From the NCBI GenBank assembly GCA_027489375.1, contig JAIXZW010000019.1, forward strand, positions 124,001-188,000: a stretch of 64,000 bases of DNA. Reading direction: 5' to 3'. The position numbers and the translations under genes are program-made. The stretch comes from Paracoccaceae bacterium. Its GTDB lineage: Bacteria > Pseudomonadota > Alphaproteobacteria > Rhodobacterales > Rhodobacteraceae. The notes below the pieces were generated by a model. It did not search any database, was not told the DNA's origin, and was given only the letters and a program-made list of their open reading frames with translations. Shown here one piece after another: positions 9,398 through 17,339 of the stretch; the first letter of the stretch is position 1; each line of letters opens with the position of its first letter.

Positions 9398-11686
9398 ATG
9401 AACAAGGCGATTACGGACGGGCTGGTGCTGATGCCTCCGGCCTTTGCGGCGGGGTTGAACCTGTGGAGCCGCGAGGACGGGCTTGCGGGGCAGGGGACTT
9501 GGGCGGCGCAGCCCAATGCGGCCTTTGTCCCTGCGGATCAGGATTTCGCGGGCTGTCTCGAGATGCAGAAGACGCTGGCGGTGCAGAAGCTGCGCTGCTT
9601 CCAGCGGATTCCGTTCCTGCCGGGGATGTATCTGCGGGTGACGGCGCGGGTGAAGTGTCTGTCGGGGAACTTCCCCTCGGTCCGGATCGCGGGCTTTGCG
9701 GAAGCTGCCAACGGGACGAACGTGGCAAGCGCCGTGCAGGTCGGGCCTTCGGTCACGTTGACGCAATACGGCACGGTGGTGACGGTGCAGGCCATCGTCG
9801 GGTCGGGCAACCGCGGCGGGGTGGATATGGTCTGGGGGACCGCGCCCGCCTACGGGCATTTCGGGATCGACCTGACGGGGGCCACGGGGGGCGTGGTGCG
9901 CATCGACGACATCGTGGTCGAGGATGTGAGCGGGATCTTCCTGACCGACATGCTCGCCGCTGTCGATGTGCGCGATTTCGGTGCCAAGGGGGACGGCACG
10001 ACGGATGACACGGCGGCTTTCGCGGCGGCGGATGCGGCGGCGAACGGGCGGACGGTGCTGGTTTCGGCGGGGAGCTACGCCATCGCGGGGAACCTTACGA
10101 TCAACAATCCCGTGCGGTTTCAGGGGCGGCTGGTGATGCCCGCCGCGTCGCGGCTGATCTGCACGCAGAACTACGACCTCGATACCTATTCGGCGGCCTT
10201 CGGGTCGGAGTTGGCGGGGTTCCGCAAGGCGTTGCAGGCGCTGTTCTATTTCTCGGACCATGTGGCGCTGGACCTGTCGGGGCGGCGGATCGAGCTGTCC
10301 GAGCCGATCGACGTGGCGGCCATCGCGGGGCTGACCAGTTTCAACCAGCGGCGCGTGCTGATGAACGGGCAGGTGACGCCCGACAACGGCGCGGTCTGGG
10401 CGACGACGACGGTGACGAGTGTGGCGACCTATGCCACCGCCGCGCCGTTGCGGCTGTCGGGGGTGGCGAATGTGGCCAATATCCCCGTCGGCGCGCGGAT
10501 CAGCGGGACGGGCGTGGGGCGCGAGGTCTATGTGCGCGGCAAGAATGTGAGTGCGGGCACCGTCGATCTGAGCGAGCCGTTGTTCGCGGCGGCGGGGACG
10601 CGGACCTTTACCTTCGAGCGGTACAAATACCTGCTCGATTTCAGCGGGTTCGAGAACCTTGCGCGGTTCGAGATCCGCGAGGTGGAGTTCAACTGCAACG
10701 GCACCTGTTCGGGGCTGATGCTGTCCAAGGTCGGCTTGACCAACCGGATCGAGAATGCGGTGTTCAACCGGCCGAAGGATCGCGGCATCACCTCGATCGG
10801 GTCGGGCTGTCAGGGGCTGATGGTGGACACCTGCCAGTTCCTGTCGAACGAGCAGGCGATGCCGGCGCAGAACCGGACCACCATTGCCATGAATGTGAAC
10901 GCCAACGACACCAAGGTCCGCGACAACCGCGTGGTGCGCTTCGGGACCTTTGCCGTGGTTGCGGGGACGGGGCATCTGTTCCTTGGCAACCATTTCTTCC
11001 AGGGCGACGACCAGACGGACGGGACGCGCAAGGCGGGGGTGGTCTTTACCTCGACCAACGTGAAGACGGTGTTCAGCGGCAATTACGTGGATAACTGCTT
11101 CATCGAGTGGAGCAACGAGCATGATGCCGAGCCGGCGCTTGTTTCGGGCTTTTCCTTCGGCGGGCTGACGATGAGCAACAACATCTTCATGGCAATCGAC
11201 GTGGCGGCTTTCTTCCGATGGCTGGTGATCACGCCGCGCGGGGCGGGGCATTACATCAACGGTCTGGCGGTGACGAACAACGCCTTCCGCACGGTGAACG
11301 GTTTCATCGACCGCGTGGATACGGTCGACAGCAGTTTCGCGTCGCTGGACACGGGGAAGTTCCGCAACATCGTCTTTGACGGCAACACCTATAACGGGGT
11401 GACGCAGATCACCGTCAGCCCGCTGGTGGTGGAGCATGTGCAGGCGACGGCTTCGGATACATGGGTGGTCGAGGGGGGCGGCTTTTTCCCGTTCACGGGC
11501 CGTGCACGGAATGTGACGGGGATCGTGGCCGAGGGGGCGGTGACGAATGCGTCGAACGTGGCGCAGTTCGTCTTGCCCTATACGCTGGTCGAGCAGGGGG
11601 TGGCGAAGACGGCGGTGAACCTGAAATGGCCCACGGCGGTCAAGGGGAAGGTCAATGTCACGATGCGGTGCGATGTGCCGACGTGA
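9398..11686 (+). CDS. parallel beta-helix (glycosyl hydrolase 28-related / pectate-lyase superfamily) protein
   Basis: 762 residues with no signal peptide. Residues 1 to about 185 form a carbohydrate-binding-like head (GLNLWSREDG, then GHFGIDLTGATGGVVRIDDIVVED). DVRDFGAKGDGTTDDTAAFAAA at about 195 is the classic entry motif of the pectate-lyase superfamily beta-helix, as in phage tailspikes. The rest is a regular beta-helix with many short N/G turns and ends in a beta-rich tail. Lack of a signal plus this architecture recalls phage and gene-transfer-agent spike proteins that bind capsule. The match to Rhodobacter GTA head spikes is from memory and needs an alignment. Confidence 0.75.
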   Translation: MNKAITDGLVLMPPAFAAGLNLWSREDGLAGQGTWAAQPNAAFVPADQDFAGCLEMQKTLAVQKLRCFQRIPFLPGMYLRVTARVKCLSGNFPSVRIAGFAEAANGTNVASAVQVGPSVTLTQYGTVVTVQAIVGSGNRGGVDMVWGTAPAYGHFGIDLTGATGGVVRIDDIVVEDVSGIFLTDMLAAVDVRDFGAKGDGTTDDTAAFAAADAAANGRTVLVSAGSYAIAGNLTINNPVRFQGRLVMPAASRLICTQNYDLDTYSAAFGSELAGFRKALQALFYFSDHVALDLSGRRIELSEPIDVAAIAGLTSFNQRRVLMNGQVTPDNGAVWATTTVTSVATYATAAPLRLSGVANVANIPVGARISGTGVGREVYVRGKNVSAGTVDLSEPLFAAAGTRTFTFERYKYLLDFSGFENLARFEIREVEFNCNGTCSGLMLSKVGLTNRIENAVFNRPKDRGITSIGSGCQGLMVDTCQFLSNEQAMPAQNRTTIAMNVNANDTKVRDNRVVRFGTFAVVAGTGHLFLGNHFFQGDDQTDGTRKAGVVFTSTNVKTVFSGNYVDNCFIEWSNEHDAEPALVSGFSFGGLTMSNNIFMAIDVAAFFRWLVITPRGAGHYINGLAVTNNAFRTVNGFIDRVDTVDSSFASLDTGKFRNIVFDGNTYNGVTQITVSPLVVEHVQATASDTWVVEGGGFFPFTGRARNVTGIVAEGAVTNASNVAQFVLPYTLVEQGVAKTAVNLKWPTAVKGKVNVTMRCDVPT

Positions 11687-11709
11687 GGCGAATCTTTTCT
11701 GACGAATGG

Positions 11710-11736
11710 GGGGCGGTCCGGCGGGGCCGCCCCTTT
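11710..11736 (+). terminator. terminator after the beta-helix gene
   Basis: Stem GGGGCGG / CCGCCCC with a 10-base loop, followed by TTT. It lies between the convergent beta-helix and pyridoxamine-oxidase-like genes. Confidence 0.6.
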
Positions 11737-11737
11737 G

Positions 11738-12214
11738 TCATGTCAGGTCGGCGGGGGTGAGGCGGTGTGCCTTGCCGAAGCCTGCGTTGAGGAGGGCGGA
11801 GACGGGATGCAGGCGGACAAAGGTGAAGTCGGCGAAGTCGATGTAGAGCTTGGCTTTCGGGTGGGTGTGCAGCCAGTGGTCGCGCAGCGCGGGTCGGGCG
11901 GGGTCGTCGGGGGAGACGAATTCGGCGCGGGCCTTGAGCATGAGGCGGGGATGGGTGAGCGGGTCGCCCTTGGCCGCCGGTTCGCCGAGGAGGAGGGCGC
12001 AGGCGGGGTTGGCCCTGAGCGCTGCGTGATGGGATGCAAGCGATGATATCAGCGTGACGGGGCCGTGGGGGGTGAGGCCGAGGGCGATGCGGCTGATGGC
12101 GGGGGTGCCATCGGCGGGGTCGGTCACGGCGAGGGCGGCGTGGGGGAGTGCGAGCAGGTCGCGGGCAAGCGCGATGGCTTCGGGCGTGGCGGGGTGGACG
12201 GGGTCTTTGGGCAT
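11738..12214 (-). CDS. pyridoxamine 5'-phosphate oxidase-like / HugZ-like flavin-binding protein
   Basis: 158 residues from the ATG at 12214 (MPKDPVHPATPEAIALARDLL), with AAGGACA upstream. The sequence has the split-barrel pattern: HAALAVTDPADGTPAISRIALG (strands with the FMN-phosphate S-R), LISSLASHHAALRANPACALLLGEP, HPRLMLKARAEFV and YIDFADFTFVRLHP. This resembles HugZ/pyridoxamine-oxidase fold proteins that bind FMN or heme. The substrate is unknown. The frame extends upstream to 12400 but runs into the intergenic repeat, so the short form is preferred. Confidence 0.78.
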   Translation of the reverse strand: MPKDPVHPATPEAIALARDLLALPHAALAVTDPADGTPAISRIALGLTPHGPVTLISSLASHHAALRANPACALLLGEPAAKGDPLTHPRLMLKARAEFVSPDDPARPALRDHWLHTHPKAKLYIDFADFTFVRLHPVSALLNAGFGKAHRLTPADLT

Positions 12215-12359
12215 GGGGGGTGTCCTTGGGTTCGGTTCGTTATCCGCGTCTTTGGGGGTGGTCGCAACGGGGCCGAGAGACGCGCTTGGTGCAAATGAGG
12301 TTCTGGCGCTACGCAGGCAAAGCTTCCCGGACGATAGGGGCAAGCAGGGGTGAAAGGCT

Positions 12360-12495
12360 CCAGTGGAGCGTTTCACCCCTGCGCCGTTAGGGGCGTGCAT
12401 GACCCGCCGGGACGGGCGCCTTGGCGCACGACCCGAGGGGGCGGGTCGTGCGCGGCCCGTGGCTTTGGGCCACGGGCCAGCCCTGCCGTTGCGCC
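12360..12495. repeat. dispersed intergenic repeat, copy 2
   Basis: The core 12440-12489 matches 3918-3968, with hairpin CCGTGGC-TTTGG-GCCACGG then CCCTGCCGT. It sits between the pyridoxamine-oxidase-like gene and the SulP gene. The rest of 12215-12583 holds no gene that I can see; the SulP promoter must lie in its 3' part. Confidence 0.7.
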
Positions 12496-12583
12496 ATTCT
12501 TGCTGAGTGATGCCCCCATTCTGTCACGTTGACTTGGCCCCCCGACAGGCGTTTGCTCGGGAAAAAGCAGGCGTGGGTCCGGT

Positions 12584-14194
12584 ATGAGCGCGATTGGCAA
12601 TCCTTCCGTCCAGTTTCTTCCCAAGATCGTCACCGTGCTGCGCGAGGGGTACCGCTGGGCGGACCTCCGGGCGGATGCCATCGCGGGGCTGACGGTTGCC
12701 ATCGTGGCGCTGCCGCTGAGCATGGCGATTGCCATTGCAAGCGGGGTCGGGCCGGAGCGGGGGCTTTACACCACCATCGTGGGCGGGTTCCTCGTCTCGG
12801 CGCTGGGCGGGTCGCGGTTCCAGATCGGCGGGCCTGCGGGGGCGTTCATCGTGCTGGTCGCCGCCTGTGTCATGGCGACGGGGGTGGAGGGGTTGATCCT
12901 TGCGACCTTCCTGTCGGGCTTCGTGCTGATGGCGGCGGGGGCGCTGCGGCTGGGAACCTATGTGCGCTTCATCCCCTATCCGGTGACGGTGGGGTTCACC
13001 GCAGGCATCGCGGTGATCATCTTTTCGAGCCAGATCAAGGACTTGTTAGGGCTGACGCTGGCGGGTGGCGAGCCTGCCGAGATCGTGGCGAAGGTCGGGG
13101 CGCTTTGGGCGGCGCGGGGCACGGTGACGCCTGCGGCAGTGGTGCTGGCGCTGGGGGTGATCGCGGTCATACAGGGCGTCAAGCGGTGGCGGCCGGGTTG
13201 GCCGGGGATGCTGATCGCGGTGGCGCTGGCTTCGGTTCTGGCGGCGGCGATGGGTTTGCCCGTGGCGACCATCGGGTCGAAGTTCGGGGAATTGCCGCGT
13301 GTGCCGCCCGCGCCCGCGCTGCCCGTGATGGATGCGGCGAAGCTGTGGGTGGCGCTGCCCTGGGCGCTGTCATTCGCCATGCTCGGGGCGATTGAATCGC
13401 TTCTGTCGGCGGTGGTGGCGGACGGGATGAGCGGGCGGCAGCACCGCAGCAATGCCGAGCTGGTGGCGCAGGGGGCGGCGAATATCGGGTCGGCGCTCTT
13501 CGGCGGGTTCTGCGTGACGGGGACGATTGCGCGGACGGCGACGAATGTGCGGGCGGGGTCGCGGGGGCCGGTGTCGGGGATGCTGCATGCGCTCTTCGTG
13601 CTGGGCTTCATGCTGGTCGCGGCGCCCTTGGCGGGGTTCATCCCGCTGGCGGCGCTTGCGGGGGTGCTGGCCGTGGTCGCGTGGAACATGGCCGAGAAGG
13701 AAGAGGCGTGGCAGTTGCTGCGGTCGAGCCGTGCGGATGCGCTGGTGCTGGTCGTGACCTTCGGTCTTGTGGTGTTCCGCGACCTGACCGAAGGGATCGT
13801 CGTCGGATTCGCGCTGGGCGGGCTGGTGTTCATCTCTCGCATGTCCGAGGCGGCGGAGGTGGAGGGGGAAACCCCCTTTGCCACCGACGATGGCGAGCGG
13901 GTGATCTGCCGTTTGCGCGGGCCGTGGTTCTTTGGCGCGGCGGCGCGGCTGGGGTCCGTGCTGGAGCGGATCGCGGATCGTCCACGGGAATTCGTGCTCG
14001 ATCTGACCGATGTGCCGATGGTGGATTCCTCGGGTGTGCGGTCGTTCCTGTTGCTGGCGCGCAAGATGGCGCGGCGCGGGGGCAGCCTGACCGTGCTGGG
14101 CGCGCGGCCTGCGGTGGAGTTGGCGCTGCGGCATCACGGGTTGCAGGCGCGGTTCGTCGCGCAACTCGAACCCGTGGGGCATCCGGAGCGGTAG
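12584..14194 (+). CDS. SulP/SLC26 family anion transporter with STAS domain
   Basis: 536 residues. The N-terminal domain (about 25-400) has the SLC26 signature ADAIAGLTVAIVALPLSMAIAIASGVGPERGLYTTIVGG and around a dozen hydrophobic segments in the 7+7 inverted-repeat fold. The C-terminal STAS domain (about 430-530) contains EFVLDLTDVPMVDSSGVRSF. Bacterial members carry sulfate, bicarbonate or C4-dicarboxylates across the inner membrane; the substrate cannot be told from sequence and no carbonic anhydrase is adjacent. It is a single-gene unit. Confidence 0.88.
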   Translation: MSAIGNPSVQFLPKIVTVLREGYRWADLRADAIAGLTVAIVALPLSMAIAIASGVGPERGLYTTIVGGFLVSALGGSRFQIGGPAGAFIVLVAACVMATGVEGLILATFLSGFVLMAAGALRLGTYVRFIPYPVTVGFTAGIAVIIFSSQIKDLLGLTLAGGEPAEIVAKVGALWAARGTVTPAAVVLALGVIAVIQGVKRWRPGWPGMLIAVALASVLAAAMGLPVATIGSKFGELPRVPPAPALPVMDAAKLWVALPWALSFAMLGAIESLLSAVVADGMSGRQHRSNAELVAQGAANIGSALFGGFCVTGTIARTATNVRAGSRGPVSGMLHALFVLGFMLVAAPLAGFIPLAALAGVLAVVAWNMAEKEEAWQLLRSSRADALVLVVTFGLVVFRDLTEGIVVGFALGGLVFISRMSEAAEVEGETPFATDDGERVICRLRGPWFFGAAARLGSVLERIADRPREFVLDLTDVPMVDSSGVRSFLLLARKMARRGGSLTVLGARPAVELALRHHGLQARFVAQLEPVGHPER

Positions 14195-14555
14195 CGCAAA
14201 CATCCGTCGCGCGGTGATTCGCCGGCCCATTCGCCCTTGGCGTGGCGGCTTTGCGGGCTTGCCTGCGGCAAATGGCGCATGTGCCTGCGGCGCGGCGGAG
14301 CGGGCTTTTTCTTTGCCGTTTCCGATATGCGGCGGGCAGCGGGAGAGGCGTTGAAATTCCATGCGTTTTCGCCGGATTTACGCCGTATTGACAGGATTGA
14401 CGCTGAATCTGAAAATATTTTGACAGAAAAATCGTTGCAGCAATTAGAGTTAGCTGTAATTTTACGCACAGTGTAAAAGTGCCAGTGGGAGAAGTGGCGG
14501 TCCGGTCGGGCTGCCGGATGCAGGCGGGCGACGGTCCGCGTTTCGGGAGGATAAA
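14195..14555 (+). promoter_or_regulatory. acs upstream region with promoter and operator candidates
   Basis: A 361-base gap. TTGACA at 14420-14425 is spaced 17 bases from ATTAGA (14443-14448), a weak -10. Just downstream TTTTAC-N7-GTAAAA (14460-14478) is a perfect 6-bp inverted repeat that would overlap the transcription start, as expected for a repressor or short-chain fatty-acid regulator. A second TTGACA near 14388 could serve another promoter. The first half of the gap shows nothing I can assign. Confidence 0.45.
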
Positions 14556-16520
14556 ATGGCAGATACCGCACAGCCGACGGGGGCTTATTCGGCCTCGTCC
14601 GATTTCATCGCCAAGGCGCATGTGGATGCGGCGGGCTATGAGCGCATGTATGCGGCCTCTGTCGCCGATCCCGCGGCGTTCTGGGCCAAGGAAGGCCAGC
14701 GCATCGACTGGATCCAGGATTACACCAAGGTCAAGGACACGACCTTCGAGCTTGGCAAGGTCAGCATCAAGTGGTTCGAGGATGGCACGCTGAACGTCAG
14801 CGCCAATTGCATCGACCGTCACATGGCGCAGCGGGCGAACCAGACCGCGATCATCTGGGAACCCGATGATCCGAAGACCCCCGCGCAGCATATCTCTTAT
14901 GCGCAACTGCTGGAGCAGACTTGCCGCATGGCGAACGTGCTCAAGTCGCACGGGGTGAAGAAGGGGGATCGTGTGGTCCTTTACCTTCCGATGATCCCCG
15001 AAGCGGCCTATGCGATGCTGGCCTGTGCGCGGATCGGGGCGATCCATTCGGTGGTCTTTGGCGGCTTCTCGCCGGACGCGCTGGCGAACCGGATCAACGA
15101 TTCCGAGGCCAAGGTGGTGATCACCGCCGACTGGGCGCCGCGTGGCGGGAAGAAGACCCCGCTGAAGGGCAATGCCGATCAGGCGCTGCTGCATTGCAGT
15201 GACAAGGTGAAGTGCCTTGTGGTGAAGCATACCGGCGACCAGACGCATTGGACCGAAGGCCGCGACTTTGACCTGAAGGCGGAAATGGCGGCGGCGAAGC
15301 CCTATTGCGCCTATACCGAAGTGGGCGCGGAAGACCCGCTGTTCATCCTTTACACCAGTGGTTCGACGGGCAAGCCGAAGGGGGTTGTGCATACCTCGGG
15401 CGGGTATTTGGTCTATGCGTCGATGACGCATCAGATGACCTTCGACTACCATGACGGCGATGTGTTCTGGTGCACCGCCGATGTGGGTTGGGTCACGGGG
15501 CACAGCTACATCGTCTATGGTCCGCTGGCGAACGGGGCCACGACGATCATGTTCGAGGGCGTGCCGACCTATCCCGACGCGGGCCGTTTCTGGGAGGTTT
15601 GCGCAAAGCACAAGGTGACGCAGTTCTACACCGCGCCGACCGCGATCCGCTCGCTGATGGGCCTCGGGCCGGAGTGGGTGGAGAAGCACGACCTGTCGTC
15701 CCTGCGGCTCTTGGGTTCGGTGGGCGAGCCGATCAACCCCGAGGCGTGGAACTGGTACAACACCCATGTCGGCAAGGGGAAATGCCCGATCGTCGATACC
15801 TTCTGGCAGACGGAGACGGGTGGCCACCTGATCACGCCGCTGCCGGGGGCCATTCCGCAGAAGCCGGGTTCGGCGACGAAGCCCTTCTTCGGGATCAAGC
15901 CGGTGGTGCTGGACCCCGCAACCGCTGCGGTGCAGGAGGCCGTCGAGACGGATGGCGTGCTGTGCATCGCCGACAGCTGGCCGGGGCAGATGCGGACGCT
16001 GTGGGGCGACCATGCGCGGTTCGAAGAGGCCTATTTCAGCCAGTATCACGGTTACTATTTCACCGGTGACGGCTGCCGCCGCGATGCGGATGGCTATTAC
16101 TGGATCACCGGCCGCGTGGACGATGTGATCAACGTGTCGGGCCACCGGATGGGCACGGCCGAGGTGGAATCCGCGCTTGTCGCCCATGCGCAGGTCGCGG
16201 AAGCGGCGGTGGTGGGCTATCCGCACGACATCAAGGGGCAGGGCATCTATGCCTATGTCACGCTGATGAAGGGTGTGGAGCCGACCGAGGCTTTGCGGAA
16301 AGAGCTTGAGGCCTGGGTGCGGACCGAGATCGGGCCGATTGCCAAGCCCGACCTGATCCAGTGGGCACCGGGCCTGCCCAAGACCCGTTCGGGAAAGATC
16401 ATGCGCCGCATCCTGCGCAAGATCGCCGAGAACGACTATGGCAGCCTTGGCGATACCTCGACCCTTGCCGATCCGTCGGTGGTGGATGACCTGATCGCCA
16501 ACCGGATGAACAAGGGATGA
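14556..16520 (+). CDS. acs: acetyl-CoA synthetase (AMP-forming)
   Basis: 654 residues, normal for Acs. It activates acetate with ATP and CoA to acetyl-CoA, AMP and pyrophosphate. Motifs seen: the P-loop-like [15 protein letters not shown], the adenine-binding [47 protein letters not shown], and K614 in [11 protein letters not shown], the lysine that Pat/SirT-type systems acetylate to switch Acs off. GGGAGGATAAA precedes the ATG. The stop touches the region of the adk start, which links AMP production to AMP recycling. Confidence 0.96.
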   Translation: MADTAQPTGAYSASSDFIAKAHVDAAGYERMYAASVADPAAFWAKEGQRIDWIQDYTKVKDTTFELGKVSIKWFEDGTLNVSANCIDRHMAQRANQTAIIWEPDDPKTPAQHISYAQLLEQTCRMANVLKSHGVKKGDRVVLYLPMIPEAAYAMLACARIGAIHSVVFGGFSPDALANRINDSEAKVVITADWAPRGGKKTPLKGNADQALLHCSDKVKCLVVKHTGDQTHWTEGRDFDLKAEMAAAKPYCAYTEVGAEDPLFILYTSGSTGKPKGVVHTSGGYLVYASMTHQMTFDYHDGDVFWCTADVGWVTGHSYIVYGPLANGATTIMFEGVPTYPDAGRFWEVCAKHKVTQFYTAPTAIRSLMGLGPEWVEKHDLSSLRLLGSVGEPINPEAWNWYNTHVGKGKCPIVDTFWQTETGGHLITPLPGAIPQKPGSATKPFFGIKPVVLDPATAAVQEAVETDGVLCIADSWPGQMRTLWGDHARFEEAYFSQYHGYYFTGDGCRRDADGYYWITGRVDDVINVSGHRMGTAEVESALVAHAQVAEAAVVGYPHDIKGQGIYAYVTLMKGVEPTEALRKELEAWVRTEIGPIAKPDLIQWAPGLPKTRSGKIMRRILRKIAENDYGSLGDTSTLADPSVVDDLIANRMNKG

Positions 16521-16528
16521 CGGGCAGC

Positions 16529-17197
16529 ATGGCACACCCTGCCGTCCTTATCCTGCTTGGTCCGCCCGGCGCGGGCAAAGGCACGCAGGCGCGGATGCTG
16601 GAAGAGGACTTCGGTCTGGTCCAGCTTTCGACCGGCGACCTGTTGCGCGCCGCCGTGGCGGCGGGGACGGATGCCGGAAAGCGCGCCAAGGCGGTGATGG
16701 AGGCGGGGCAGCTTGTCAGCGACGAGATCGTGCTGGCGATCCTGAAGGACCGCATGGCCGCCCCCGATGTGGCCAAGGGTGTGATCCTTGACGGCTTCCC
16801 GCGCACGGCGGGGCAGGCGGCGGCGCTGGATGCGCTGCTGGCCGCGAACGGGCAGCGCGTGACGGCGGCCATCAGCCTCGAGGTCGATGACGAGGCGATG
16901 GTGGGCCGCGTGTCGGGCCGCTACACCTGCGCCGGTTGCGGCGAAGGCTACCATGACGAATTCAAACGGCCCGCCAAGGCGGGCGTTTGCGACAAATGCG
17001 GCGGCGAGGGCATGAAGCGCCGCGCCGACGACAATGCCGAAACGGTGCGCGAACGGCTGAAGGCCTATCACGCCCAGACGGCGCCGCTGATCACCTATTA
17101 CGAGGGGAAAGGTCTGCTGCAACGGATCGACGCGATGGGTTCCATCGCCGGTATCCGTGCGGCGCTGTCCGACATCGTGAAGGGGGTCGCGGCCTGA
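16529..17197 (+). CDS. adk: adenylate kinase
   Basis: 222 residues from ATG 16529 (MAHPAVLILLGPPGAGKGTQ); an alternative ATG at 16517 overlaps the acs stop as ATGA. It converts ATP + AMP to two ADP. Walker P-loop GPPGAGKGTQ, the AMP-binding STGDLLR and the DGFPRT motif are all present. This is the long form with a zinc-type LID: C-x2-C in CAGCGEGYHDEFK and C-x2-C in VCDKCGGEG. It lies directly after acs, so the AMP released by Acs can be recycled by a co-transcribed enzyme. Confidence 0.94.
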   Translation: MAHPAVLILLGPPGAGKGTQARMLEEDFGLVQLSTGDLLRAAVAAGTDAGKRAKAVMEAGQLVSDEIVLAILKDRMAAPDVAKGVILDGFPRTAGQAAALDALLAANGQRVTAAISLEVDDEAMVGRVSGRYTCAGCGEGYHDEFKRPAKAGVCDKCGGEGMKRRADDNAETVRERLKAYHAQTAPLITYYEGKGLLQRIDAMGSIAGIRAALSDIVKGVAA

Positions 17198-17207
17198 AGG
17201 AGGTGTC

Positions 17208-17339
17208 ATGCGCGGAGAGGAGCCGGGCAGGACAGGAAGGGGAGCGGTTGCGCGACGTGGTTTCCCGCAAGGGGCGCGCAGCCGGCAATGCGTAAGCAAC
17301 GGCCGGACGATCAGGCCGGACAACAAGGAGGAAGCCTAA
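17208..17339 (+). CDS. candidate 43-codon ORF between adk and the MHS transporter
   Basis: An ATG at 17208 sits behind AAGGAGGTGTC, one of the best ribosome sites in the window. It opens a 43-codon frame whose TAA overlaps the transporter ATG as TAATG (17337-17341). The predicted peptide is basic and Arg/Gly-rich (starts MRGEEPGRTGRG) with no known domain. It could be a translated leader that couples translation of the transporter, or the match could be chance in a G-rich stretch. Confidence 0.35.
   Translation: MRGEEPGRTGRGAVARRGFPQGARSRQCVSNGRTIRPDNKEEA

Noticed and set aside
9257..11437. 726-codon antisense frame across the beta-helix gene
   Set aside because: Shadow frame; His/Arg/Pro-rich with no recognisable motif.
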